Counted from the stretch's first letter, positions 14,895 through 23,004 are shown. The stretch: 23,209 nucleotides of DNA from Deltaproteobacteria bacterium (GCA_016183145.1 JACPFE010000332.1:1-23209), one strand, 5' to 3'. The notes: generated by a model not told the origin, from the letters alone. Translations and numbers: made by a program.

Positions 14895-16328
14895 ATGTTT
14901 AACGATCTTAGGGAGTTCATCAGGAAGGCTGAAGAGATCGGTGAATACAAGATGATCGAAGGAGCTGATTGGAACGAGGAGATAGGAGCCATCGGTGACC
15001 TGCAATCACAGTCTCCCGATTCACCATTGTTGGTGTTCGATAGGATCAAAGGATACCCACCGGGATACCGAGTCGCCACCAACCTGGCTACCTCAGCGAA
15101 GAGAATCGCTCTTTGTTTCGGACTGCCGCAGGAGGCCAAGGGTATCGAGCTGGTGAAGGCATTTCGCGATAAGCTTAAGGAAGATCTCACGCCTGTTCCA
15201 CCGGTGGCGGTTGCCAGTGGTCCGGTGAAGGAAAACATTTTGCTCGGGAATGATATCGATCTGTACAAATTTCCCACGCCCAAGTGGCATGAGCTGGACG
15301 GCGGCCGCTATATTGGGACGGGTAGTGCGGTGGTAACGAGAGATCCGGATGATGGCCGGATAAACATCGGAACCTATCGGGTGCAAATTCAAGACAAGTC
15401 CACTGCGACCGTGTCCTTAGCGCAAGGTCACCACGGCAATATTATCGCGAGGAAATACTGGGCCAAGGGGCTGGCCTGCCCGATGTCTATTTGCTGCGGA
15501 CAAGCTCCGATCCTGTACGCGGCTGCGCACTTCGACATCCCCTGGGGGCTCTCGGAATATGATTGGGCAGGGGGATGGCAAAAAAAGCCTATCGAAGTCA
15601 CCAAAGGGGTAGCCACTGACCTGCCTATTCCAGCCACAGCGGAGATCGTGCTCGAGGGCGAGCTTGTACCGCGTGAAGTTGAAACAAGGGCGGAGGGGCC
15701 CTTTGGCGAATGGGACGGATATTATGCCGGTGGCGTCCGGCAGTTGCCTGCCTTCCGGGTTAAGTCCATTCTGCACCGTAACGACCCTATTCTCCAGGGT
15801 AATCCTCCTTCGATCCTGCCCCGCGTGTGGACATTGGGCCGGCATATACAGAAAGCAGCCGCGCTCTGGGCTGAACTGGACAGGCAGATTCCCGGCGTGA
15901 AGGGTACGTGGATGATAGAAGAAGCCACGGTGCGCAGAATCGCGGTCATTTCGCTCCAGCAATTGTATGGCGGGCATGCAAAACAGGCGGCAGTGATCGC
16001 CGCAGGAGTGTTGGCGACGGCTTATGCGCTGAAATATGTAATCGTGGTGGACGAGGACATCGATCCCTCCAACATCTCCGAGGTGCTATGGGCGTTAGGG
16101 ACCAGGAGCGAGCCGGAAGAAATTGAGACAATTAAGGGATGGTGGGGAAACTGGTCCAACCCGTTGCTTACGCCGGAGCAGAGACAACTCGATGACCGCA
16201 CCCGCTCACTAGGAATTATCCTTGCCTGCAAGCCCTACAAATATTTGAAGGAGTTTCCCCCCTCAATCAAAACCAGTCCTGAGCTGGCAAAGAAAATTCG
16301 CGAAAAGTGGCCAGCACTTTTCAAGTGA
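14895..16328 (+). CDS. UbiD-family prenylated-FMN decarboxylase
   Basis: The 477-residue protein is a reversible decarboxylase of the UbiD family, which uses prenylated FMN made by UbiX to act on aromatic or alpha,beta-unsaturated acids. Cofactor and catalytic residues known from fungal Fdc1 have counterparts here: N157 and R162 in INIGTYRVQ, H180 in LAQGHH, and the catalytic pair E267 and E272 in EGPFGEWDGYY. Length is normal for the family. The start at 14895 has AGGAGGA at 14884-14890; an ATG 69 bp upstream is less likely. No ubiX gene is visible, so the cofactor must come from elsewhere. The binding protein upstream probably serves the same substrate. The exact substrate cannot be read from sequence. 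Confidence 0.92.
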   Translation: MFNDLREFIRKAEEIGEYKMIEGADWNEEIGAIGDLQSQSPDSPLLVFDRIKGYPPGYRVATNLATSAKRIALCFGLPQEAKGIELVKAFRDKLKEDLTPVPPVAVASGPVKENILLGNDIDLYKFPTPKWHELDGGRYIGTGSAVVTRDPDDGRINIGTYRVQIQDKSTATVSLAQGHHGNIIARKYWAKGLACPMSICCGQAPILYAAAHFDIPWGLSEYDWAGGWQKKPIEVTKGVATDLPIPATAEIVLEGELVPREVETRAEGPFGEWDGYYAGGVRQLPAFRVKSILHRNDPILQGNPPSILPRVWTLGRHIQKAAALWAELDRQIPGVKGTWMIEEATVRRIAVISLQQLYGGHAKQAAVIAAGVLATAYALKYVIVVDEDIDPSNISEVLWALGTRSEPEEIETIKGWWGNWSNPLLTPEQRQLDDRTRSLGIILACKPYKYLKEFPPSIKTSPELAKKIREKWPALFK

Positions 16329-16373
16329 TTGGAGTCCAGCGATCCGCAACGGAGAGTGAGTTACAGTGTCGGC

Positions 16374-16557
16374 GGAGCAAGGTGTGAGACTGGAGTAGCG
16401 AAGGTACCGAGCTGCGCAGTATCAAAGTCTTTTTTGGTGCTTGGCAATCTGTCGCAGGCGGGTTACGGATACTACTCACGGCACTGATGGTCTCAAACCT
16501 CTTAGGGGCAGAGGCCCATTGCCTTCGCTACGGATGGCTCGCACCTGGCTCTCTGTG
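16374..16557 (+). repeat. Long imperfect palindrome, copy 1 (about 184 bp)
   Basis: The left arm at about 16376-16410 (core TAGCGAAGGTACC) pairs with the right arm at about 16513-16550 (core GCCTTCGCTACGGATGG). The internal GGTGCTTGGCA is also found, with one change, inside copy 3 at 19612-19787. It lies between the UbiD stop and the 3' end of the convergent gene at 16584. Confidence 0.65.
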
Positions 16558-16583
16558 TCAACTTCTACCTGGGGAATCCGGGC

Positions 16584-17618
16584 TCAATATCCGAGCCGTC
16601 CCGCAAGATTTTTGATCCGCTGCAAGTCTTCCTTGAGATCTTCCCGTGCTTCGAGTTCCTTAAAGCCTTCCTGAACGAGTTTCAGTTGACCTAGCTTTTC
16701 CATATCAGGCGGCTCATCAAGCACGCCGACCTCGACTGCTTCCTGAAGATAGCCCTCCAAATTGGTCGGCAGGCCATTGTAAGGGAAAGGAAGATGCTCA
16801 ACATTCGCCGGTGAGGAGCAGGTGGGCTTGCGGCGCTGCTCATCAGGGTCGGGACTCTCTCGACGCAACCTACGCTCCACCTGCAGGCACTGAGCATAGG
16901 TCTCAGGCTGTTTACGCATATACCAGTACGCCCGGATCATTCCCTTGATGCAGGCCTTGACCATCTCCGGCTTCTCCTGCAACGCCTTCCCCGTGGCCAC
17001 ATTGACGCGGTCCGGGTGCCCCTTTGGATAGTGGGCCGCGATATTAAAAACATCACTGAAGCCCTCCCCCCGAAGCAGCTCCGTATCGCTTGGGTCCTGG
17101 AAGATGGCATCGACGAGCCCCGCGCGCAACCTCTCTGGAGCGTTAGAGGGGTTGTTGCCTCGCACCCAGTTGACGTCGGTGTGAGGGTTCAGGCCCGCGC
17201 GCTTTAGCCAGGGGCGCATGACCGTTACGAAAATATCCTCCAAGTCAATGACGCCGATACGCTTACCCTTGAGTTCCTCAAGGCTCTTGATGCTCCTGGC
17301 ACCGACTAAATGGTGGGGCATGTTGTTACGCCAACCAGCCACGATATAGAGTTCATGGCCTTTTTTCTGGAGATACGCCACGGTAGAGGGCTTAACGTCC
17401 ATGGCGATGTCAATATCCTGCTCCTTCATGCGCTGGGCTAGCGTCTCTTTCTCGAACATAAAAGGCGCTATGCCTCCCCTGATGATCTCGTAATTGGCCT
17501 TGCCATCCTCGTCCCGAAGACCCTCGTCGTAGAAAAAATTCATTTCGTGCGCGACCTGAATGGGTATGAGATGCAAGACATGATAACAGGCGGGAGCAAT
17601 CCGTAGTTTCTTGGCCAT
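16584..17618 (-). CDS. Solute-binding-protein-fold protein without signal peptide (NMT1/THI5-like)
   Basis: The 344-residue protein starts MAKKLRIAPACYHVLHLIPI and has no hydrophobic signal, so it is probably cytoplasmic. The fold matches NMT1/THI5-like binding proteins: IQVAHEMNFFYDEGL, DIDIAMDVKPSTVAYLQKKG, then SLEELKGKRIGVIDLEDIF at the lobe-two hinge and EKPEMVKACIKGMIRAYWYM. Related signal-less proteins include THI5-type pyrimidine synthases and 4,5-dihydroxyphthalate-decarboxylase-like enzymes, so an enzymatic or sensory role is possible. The ATG at 17616-17618 has TAAGGAAG upstream. It is divergent from the TcuA-like flavoprotein, with 458 bp between the starts, and convergent with ubiD. 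Confidence 0.75.
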   Translation of the reverse strand: MAKKLRIAPACYHVLHLIPIQVAHEMNFFYDEGLRDEDGKANYEIIRGGIAPFMFEKETLAQRMKEQDIDIAMDVKPSTVAYLQKKGHELYIVAGWRNNMPHHLVGARSIKSLEELKGKRIGVIDLEDIFVTVMRPWLKRAGLNPHTDVNWVRGNNPSNAPERLRAGLVDAIFQDPSDTELLRGEGFSDVFNIAAHYPKGHPDRVNVATGKALQEKPEMVKACIKGMIRAYWYMRKQPETYAQCLQVERRLRRESPDPDEQRRKPTCSSPANVEHLPFPYNGLPTNLEGYLQEAVEVGVLDEPPDMEKLGQLKLVQEGFKELEAREDLKEDLQRIKNLAGRLGY

Positions 17619-18076
17619 GTGTCTTCCTTATTTCGGATATATTTCGAGAAACGTCGAAAGTTGAACATATAACTCAGCTTCCTTCCGGCCTGCAAGAAGT
17701 TTTTTTCCGGCGCCGATCTCTTCTTCTGCTATTGAGGTCATGATTTAGAGGTTATCTGGCGTCTTTGCGACCGAGGGCCGAGCCCTTCCGAGCGCGGGCT
17801 CAGCCCAAGGCTGATCCGTCCTTTGGCGGAAATGGGTTCGTGCCTTGTAGGCCACCACCCCGTCCTCTCCAAGGGTGGAAATTCCAAGCGGCTGGGCCTG
17901 AAGCGAACCTTCGCGTCATTATGCCCCCGCTCTCCAGGCCTCGTCCCTCGGTCGCATCTTAGTTACTTACTTCTGGACTCTTTAGTAAGCTTCCTCAGGG
18001 CCATCGCTGAGTGTCAGTGGACATTCGATAAGCAGAGATGATAGGGTCCCGTCACAGAGAAACAGGAGTCCTCTAA
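17619..18076. other. 458-bp divergent intergenic region with a palindrome
   Basis: No gene is supported. Both flanking genes are transcribed away from it, so it must carry their promoters; I could not place these with confidence. Its central part holds the imperfect palindrome at 17767-17955. Confidence 0.55.
17767..17955 (+). repeat. Long imperfect palindrome, copy 2 (about 189 bp)
   Basis: The ends are near-perfect inverted repeats: GCGACCGAGGGCCGAGCC at 17767-17784 and, on the other strand, GCGACCGAGGGACGAGGCC from 17955 to 17937. Pairing continues inward less well (GAGCGCGGGCTCA against GAGCGGGGGCATA). The left arm CGAGCCCTTCCGAGCG resembles the arms of the other two copies. Confidence 0.65.
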
Positions 18077-19567
18077 ATGCAAATAGAAAATTACGACGTA
18101 GTAGTCGTCGGCTTTGGTAATGCGGCGCAGGCGGCAGCATTTTCCGCTCACAGTGCGGGAGCGAGAGTTCTCGTGCTGGAAAAGGCCCCTCCTGCGAAGA
18201 GGGGCGGAAACACATCGTATAGCTACGGGGCACAGTTTCGTCATGTTCATAACGGGATTGCCGACGTAAAACCGCTCCTGCCTCACATTTCTGAAAAGGA
18301 GTGGGAGAAAATCGATCTTGCGGCTTACACCAAAGACGATTTCTACGCTGACATGATGCGGGTCACGCGGGGCAAGGCGGTCCCAGAGCTGGCGGAGCTT
18401 TTGGTAAACGAGTCGTATCCCACGGTTAAATGGATGCAGGAATCGGGAATCCAGTGGGAGATTCTTTACAGTGCCGCGGTGCCCGATGGCGAGCGCTTTC
18501 GGTGGCATCATGGCAGCAGCTTCATTCATTCCAAAGACGGCGGCTTTGGCCTGGTGCAAATGTGGCAGCGCGTCCTTGAGCGTCAGGGGATCGAGATTCG
18601 CTTTGGGACTGCGGCCGTGCGTCTCCTGACCGATGAGAAGGCTCGAGTTTGCGGTCTCGTGGCTCAGAATTCCGACGGGCTAGTGGAAATACACTGCAAG
18701 GGAGTTGTACTCGCCAGCGGTGGCTTCCAGGCCAATCCGGCGATGCGGGCGCAGTTTCTCGGGAGCGGCTGGGACCTCGGCAAAGTGCGCGGCAGCAGGT
18801 ACGACACTGGTGACGGCATCCAGATGGCTTTGGAGATCGGCGCCCAGCCCTTTGGCCACTGGGGCGGCAGCCATGCGACGCCGATCGATGCCGATGCCGG
18901 CGACTACGAAGCGGGATTTCTGGATCCGGCTAACCGCCGTCACCGGACTCACCGCTACGGCTGGACGTTGGGTATTATGGTCAATACGGAGGGAAGACGT
19001 TTCATCGACGAGGGTGAAGATTTTAACGCTTATACCTATGCGAAGACCGGCGCGGAGATCATCAAGCAACCCGGCAGCGTGGCTTACCAGATTTTCGATG
19101 CGAAGCTCAAGGAGGCGATCGACCGCTATCTTTACCAGGGCGCCACGCCGATCGTGGCAAATTCCATTAGGGATCTAGCTGAGCAACTCGAGATCAACCC
19201 GGATGTCTTGGTGCAAACCGTAGAGCAATTTAACGAGGCGGTGGTGGAGGATCGCCCGTTCAACGAGGTGATTCGAGACGGCCGGGCGACCCAAGGGATC
19301 TATCCGCCCAAAACAAATTGGGCGCAAAAGATCGATACCCCGCCCTATACCGCCTATGCCGTAGCGAGTGGCCTGACGTTCACCTATGGAGGTTTGAAGA
19401 TCAATACAAGCTGCCAGGTGCTTAACCGGCTGGATCAGCCCATTGCCGGCCTTTACGCAGCCGGCGAGCTTACCGGAGGCTTTTTCTACTACAACTACCC
19501 CAGTGGGTCGGGACTCATGCGCGGCGCGGTGACCGGACGGATTGCCGGACAAAACGCCGCCAGCTAA
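18077..19567 (+). CDS. FAD-dependent dehydrogenase, TcuA/fumarate-reductase flavoprotein family
   Basis: The 496-residue protein has an N-terminal FAD site, VVVVGFGNAAQAA (8-20), with acidic E35 ending the second strand and RGGNTSYSYG (42-51) contacting the flavin. The GFGNAA form and overall length resemble tricarballylate dehydrogenase TcuA, a relative of the fumarate reductase flavoprotein. The C-terminal flavin segment AGLYAAGELTGGFFYYNYPS and SGSGLMRGAVTGRIAG is intact. Likely reactions are oxidation or reduction of a carbon-carbon bond in a carboxylic acid; the substrate is unknown. The ATG at 18077 has AACAGGAG at 18061-18068. There is no TcuB-like electron-transfer gene next to it. 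A solute-binding protein follows 353 bp downstream. Confidence 0.85.
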   Translation: MQIENYDVVVVGFGNAAQAAAFSAHSAGARVLVLEKAPPAKRGGNTSYSYGAQFRHVHNGIADVKPLLPHISEKEWEKIDLAAYTKDDFYADMMRVTRGKAVPELAELLVNESYPTVKWMQESGIQWEILYSAAVPDGERFRWHHGSSFIHSKDGGFGLVQMWQRVLERQGIEIRFGTAAVRLLTDEKARVCGLVAQNSDGLVEIHCKGVVLASGGFQANPAMRAQFLGSGWDLGKVRGSRYDTGDGIQMALEIGAQPFGHWGGSHATPIDADAGDYEAGFLDPANRRHRTHRYGWTLGIMVNTEGRRFIDEGEDFNAYTYAKTGAEIIKQPGSVAYQIFDAKLKEAIDRYLYQGATPIVANSIRDLAEQLEINPDVLVQTVEQFNEAVVEDRPFNEVIRDGRATQGIYPPKTNWAQKIDTPPYTAYAVASGLTFTYGGLKINTSCQVLNRLDQPIAGLYAAGELTGGFFYYNYPSGSGLMRGAVTGRIAGQNAAS

Positions 19568-19611
19568 CCAGGATTATTCACGGACCGAGGAAGAATCACG
19601 ACGCCGTGTCG

Positions 19612-19787
19612 ATCGAGGCGTGAGCCCGGAGGAGCGAAGGCACAGAGACGAAAAGTTTCAGCGCCATGCATGGCGCTTGGCACGGCGCGCGAATTTTTTT
19701 CCAGCCGTCCGTTTTACAAACTCAGTCTGGAGGCCGCATCGAGGCACAGGTCCATTGCCTTCGCTCCGGATGGCTCGCGCCTCGATT
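19612..19787 (+). repeat. Long imperfect palindrome, copy 3 (about 176 bp)
   Basis: The left arm at 19612-19642 and the right arm at 19756-19787 agree on opposite strands at about 25 of 31 positions (ATCGAGGCG at one end, AGCGAAGGCA at the other). At 19660-19677 a perfect 18-bp palindrome, AGCGCCATGCATGGCGCT, lies inside it. The right arm is nearly the same as that of copy 1 at 16517-16547. Confidence 0.75.
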
Positions 19788-19826
19788 GCTGTCACGCGTG
19801 AATGATACGGGCCAGGCGATTCTTCG

Positions 19827-19873
19827 TTTTTTCGCTCTCACGCTACCGAGGAGGCGAAGGAGCGTAAAAAAAA
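19827..19873 (+). promoter_or_regulatory. Leader hairpin before a solute-binding protein
   Basis: TTTTTT-CGCTC at 19827-19837 can pair with GAGCG-T-AAAAAA at 19860-19871, with one bulged base. An alternative inner pairing, TTCGCTC with GAGGCGAA, is also possible. It ends about 48 bp before the ATG at 19921. A regulatory role is only a guess. Confidence 0.35.
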
Positions 19874-19920
19874 GCCCTGTGCCAACCCATCGCATTCAGT
19901 CCCGCATCGGAGGTGCGAAT

Positions 19921-20940
19921 ATGGCGCGAAGAAAAAAAACCAAGGCATTTTGCCTTTTAAGTTTTTGCCTGCTTCTCGGCTGGAAATCACTTGCAGGGGC
20001 GGCAAGTGTTACGGTGAGCAACTTTGCCACCAGCATTACGAGCGAGAGCGTAACTGCTATATGGGTGGCCAAGGATCGAGGCATATTCCGAAGGCATGGC
20101 CTGGATGTCCGCTTCATCCAGATGCCGACCTCGTCTGTAGCGGTAGCGGCGCTTATTGCCGGAGAAATCGACATGGCGGTGATCGGACCGGGGCACCTGC
20201 TCAACGCCGTCTCCGCTGGGGCCGATGTCGTCGGAATTGCCAACCTCGTCCAGAAGCTCGACTACAGGTTCGTGAGCCGGCCTGAGATAAAGACTCCAGA
20301 GGACCTCCGTAGCAAGAGCGTGGCTATCAGCGGACCTGGCGCGGTCTCCCACATCGTGGCGCTCCTATCGCTCCAGAGGCTCGGCCTTGACGCAAACCAG
20401 GCAAAGATCGCATTCCTGACCATTCCTGGAACCGAGGTGAACCGGCGTGCTGCCCTTGAGACGAAAAAAGTGGATGCCACATCCTTGAACGGCTCGGTCG
20501 GAGACTTGTATGCACGGCGTGGTTATACAATGCTTTTCAACTTCAAGGATTCTGGGGTCACCATGCCGCAGACCATGATCGTGACGACGCGACGGACCAT
20601 TGCCGCGAAGCCTGAGGTCGTAGAGGCGTATATGAAGGGGTTTATCGAAGCGATTGCGTATCTATTAGAGCCGGCCAACAAGAGTTCCGTGACGCGGGTC
20701 ATCGCGTCTAACCTCCGGCTAAACGACGCTATTGCAGCCGAAGAGGCCTACCATGCAGTCGTCAACTCATATGACCGGATTCCATATCCGAGCGCTGAAG
20801 GGATGAAATTATTGCATGGGATCCTGGGTTCCCTTAACCCCAAGCTCGCGCAGGTAAGGCCCGAAAGCACTGTAGACAGTGGACTGATTAACAGGTTAGA
20901 GAGTTCAGGGTTTGTCCAGAGCGTCTATAAAAAGCCGTAG
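19921..20940 (+). CDS. ABC-type solute-binding protein, NMT1/THI5 (SsuA-like) family
   Basis: The 339-residue product has a signal peptide (basic MARRKKTK, core AFCLLSFCLLLGW, likely cut near LAGAAS) and a type II binding-protein fold: TAIWVAKDRGIFRRHGLDVR, LIAGEIDMAVIGPGHLL, and TPEDLRSKSVAISGPGAVSH. The tail NRLESSGFVQSVYKKP resembles the tails of the proteins at 4741 and 13767, so all three are one subfamily. CGGAGG at 19908-19913 fixes the ATG at 19921; longer upstream frames cross the palindromic repeat. It follows the TcuA-like gene on the same strand, so a carboxylic acid ligand is plausible. No transporter membrane or ATPase gene is present. Confidence 0.87.
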   Translation: MARRKKTKAFCLLSFCLLLGWKSLAGAASVTVSNFATSITSESVTAIWVAKDRGIFRRHGLDVRFIQMPTSSVAVAALIAGEIDMAVIGPGHLLNAVSAGADVVGIANLVQKLDYRFVSRPEIKTPEDLRSKSVAISGPGAVSHIVALLSLQRLGLDANQAKIAFLTIPGTEVNRRAALETKKVDATSLNGSVGDLYARRGYTMLFNFKDSGVTMPQTMIVTTRRTIAAKPEVVEAYMKGFIEAIAYLLEPANKSSVTRVIASNLRLNDAIAAEEAYHAVVNSYDRIPYPSAEGMKLLHGILGSLNPKLAQVRPESTVDSGLINRLESSGFVQSVYKKP

Positions 20941-21110
20941 GAGGCGGGCGAGAATTCCGGTCGCGAAGAAACGGAGCGTACACACTGCCGGAGTACAGGA
21001 GCTTGCGCGGATGATTTTGGCGGCGAAAATGATGCGCTAAGGCCGGGAAACACTGTCTGTTGGGCGAAAAATTCTAATAGTACTCACACATAGCGTGGTC
21101 CGACCCGTGG

Positions 21111-21165
21111 CGAAAAGATTGTTTAAATGTCCAGGCACGACCCCGAATCCTGACCCCGAATCCTA
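21111..21165. repeat. Dispersed repeat, copy 3 (truncated)
   Basis: The bases from GAAAAGATTGTTTAAATGTCC onward (quoted in part: AAAGATTGTTTAAATGTCC) match the second half of the repeat at 9261 and 22702. It ends in an exact tandem duplication of the 13-mer GACCCCGAATCCT within 21138-21163, right at the 3' end of the GST gene. Confidence 0.65.
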
Positions 21166-21825
21166 TTGTTTCCAATGCGGCGGATAGGTGCGCTGGTAAT
21201 TCGGCAGCGCTTCGATGCGCCGCACCCAACTGGTGACGTTCGGAAACGTTTGCGCAAGCGGGAGCAAGCCTAAATCCAACGGCTGAGCGGCTTCTTTGGA
21301 GGCAGCGCGCACGAGCAACTGGACCAACGGAAATACGCCGATGTCCGCAGCGGAAATCTTGTCGCCAACCAGCCAATGTGCACCGGCCAAACGCTCGTCG
21401 ATCATGTTGAGCTCGTGGCGAAGCGTTTGAGCGGCCTGTTGGATCTCTTCGACTTTGTCCAATCCTTTGCCAAAGAAAATCGGGCGGACGACTTTATCGC
21501 CCGCACTCACGATATAGGATTCACATTCAGCGAGCGCGCGCCAGATCAAACCCGTTTCTTCGGGCGTTTTGCCAAAGAGCGGTGGATCGGGGTATTTGCG
21601 ATCGAGGTAACTCATGATTGCGAGCGACTCGTAGAGAACGAAATCTCCATCTTTGAGCGTGGGGACTTTGCCGCGCGGGTTGAGACGAAGATAGGCCGGC
21701 GCTTTGTGTTCGCCTTTGGAAAACTCCAAGAGTTTCGATTCATATGCCAGCCCTTTCACTTCCAATGTCAGCATAACCCGCCAAGCGAAGGGACTGCCGC
21801 TGCCCCAATAAAGTTCGATTGCCAT
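21163..21825 (-). CDS. Glutathione S-transferase family protein
   Basis: The 220-residue soluble protein has an N-terminal thioredoxin-fold domain (about 1-80) and a helical C-domain. MAIELYWGSGSPFAWRVML gives the first strand and the active-site loop, with S9 or S11 as the likely glutathione-activating residue. NPRGKVPTLKDGD (49-61) carries the cis-proline, and YESLAIMSYLDRKYP contacts the glutathione gamma-glutamyl group. The C-domain has the usual LVGDKISAADIGVFPL. The role is conjugation or a related thiol reaction with an unknown electrophile. The ATG at 21823-21825 has AAAGGAA upstream. The gene stands alone; a GNAT gene lies upstream on the same strand. Confidence 0.92.
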   Translation of the reverse strand: MAIELYWGSGSPFAWRVMLTLEVKGLAYESKLLEFSKGEHKAPAYLRLNPRGKVPTLKDGDFVLYESLAIMSYLDRKYPDPPLFGKTPEETGLIWRALAECESYIVSAGDKVVRPIFFGKGLDKVEEIQQAAQTLRHELNMIDERLAGAHWLVGDKISAADIGVFPLVQLLVRAASKEAAQPLDLGLLPLAQTFPNVTSWVRRIEALPNYQRTYPPHWKQ

Positions 21826-21998
21826 GGTTTTTTCCTTTCTATAGAATCTGACCGTTAATTAGTTAGAGGCCAACCGCTCTCCGAGACTTTACCAACAATC
21901 GACCGCTGCATCGTTTCACCAAGCTTCCTCACTTGTCGCAAGGATGGACGTCGTAAGGCCTTGCGCCGCGGCAGCAACCTGGGCCTGTTCTCGCCGCG

Positions 21999-22556
21999 CT
22001 ACCGATCGGGGGATAGGCTGCGTGTAGCGAGGTACAAGACTCCGAATCCCGACAAATTAAATTGTATTCTCTGAATCCCGTGATCCAAAGGCCGGCATGA
22101 CAAATCTCGGCCCATCCGAAGCGCCGCCTCGATACCTTGGTAGTAGCCGGGAAGGTGAGCAATCGTGCGATAGCCCATACGCTTATAAAAGAGCTGGGCT
22201 CCCTGGTTCCCCGCCCGCACTTCCAGGGCGACATTGAAAATGCCCGCTATGACGGCGCATTTCTCGAGCCACTCGAGAAGTCGGCGTCCGACGCCTGCTC
22301 GCCTATACGTCGGAGCCACAGCGAGAAGGTCCAAGTGTGCGTCGTTGTCTCCGTAGCGCATGATCGAAAACCCGGCAATGTTCTCGCGAACGCATGCGAC
22401 CAGTACGTTAACATTGGGGGCGCGAATACACGCTGCTACCCGGATAGGCGTCCAGCGCCATCGGAGACCGTATTCGATTAAATCCCGCGACAAATTGGCA
22501 ATCGTCGCAGCCTCTGCCGGTCGCGCCAATCGCAGCGATAGCTCAGAACTTGTCAT
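21999..22556 (-). CDS. GNAT-family N-acetyltransferase
   Basis: The 185-residue protein matches a single GNAT domain. The acetyl-CoA pyrophosphate loop is in LAVAPTYRRAGVGRRLLEWL (R-R-A-G-V-G), and the next conserved part is VALEVRAGNQGAQLFYKRMGYR, quoted in parts as VALEVRAGNQGA and FYKRMGYR, which resembles RimI-type enzymes. It transfers an acetyl group to an amine of a protein or small molecule; the target is unknown. The start at 22554-22556 (MTSSELSLRLARP) is preferred because the fold begins soon after; a TTG at 22595 would add 13 residues. No strong ribosome site precedes either. The tail after the last GNAT strand, about 35 residues, has no recognised features. Confidence 0.85.
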   Translation of the reverse strand: MTSSELSLRLARPAEAATIANLSRDLIEYGLRWRWTPIRVAACIRAPNVNVLVACVRENIAGFSIMRYGDNDAHLDLLAVAPTYRRAGVGRRLLEWLEKCAVIAGIFNVALEVRAGNQGAQLFYKRMGYRTIAHLPGYYQGIEAALRMGRDLSCRPLDHGIQRIQFNLSGFGVLYLATRSLSPDR

Positions 22557-23004
22557 GACGTGATGGCCTAACGCACAGTACTTTTTATCCCCCAAAGCCC
22601 GGCAGCAATCAAGTTCTACGATGATGGTCCGACAGCCGTAGCAAACCGTTCAAAGTTCCGCCTTCCATGCCTGAGCTTGGCGAATGGGTGCAAGGTGGAA
22701 AGCCGAAAGCTCGGAACCTGGATCAAATGGGGTTGAACTAAACCGACGGGCCGCACCCAAGATGCGATTCATCGGATTATGCGGTTGGGGCGATCGATCG
22801 AAAGATTGTTCAGATATCCAGGCACGGCCCCAAATCCGGGAAGTGACGACAGTCGTGTCCATGTGCAGGAAGATGGCGGCGTCGCGGAAGGGCTTTTCGA
22901 TGCCGGAGTCGAGCATCACGCCGTTGCTGCATTTTAGACGCCGCTCGCGGGTCAGGAAAGATTGTCGAGATTGTCGGGCCTGCCCCCGGCGCCTCGTGCC
23001 TCGA
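22557..23004. other. 448-bp stretch with a dispersed repeat and a possible coding remnant
   Basis: It holds repeat copy 2 at 22702-22838. Just beyond it, about 22845-22925 on the minus strand, a frame reading MLDSGIEKPFRDAAIF has coding-like codons, but it runs straight into the repeat and lacks a start signal. I do not call a gene. Confidence 0.5.
22702..22838. repeat. Dispersed repeat of about 135 bp, copy 2
   Basis: This segment aligns with 9261-9393 over its full length. The best-conserved parts are ATCGGATTATGCGGT and ATCGAAAGATTGTT. The two copies are 13.4 kb apart in the same orientation. Confidence 0.75.

Larger units (their letters stand above)
19568..19920. other. 353-bp gene-free stretch with a palindrome and a leader hairpin
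   Basis: No gene is supported. It contains the long palindrome at 19612-19787 and a second hairpin at 19827-19873 before the next binding-protein gene. Open frames here are translations of the repeats. Confidence 0.6.

Noticed and set aside
16374..19787. Insertion sequence with its own transposase
   Set aside because: The palindromic elements hold no coding frame and no DDE or HUH transposase is recognisable anywhere in the window.
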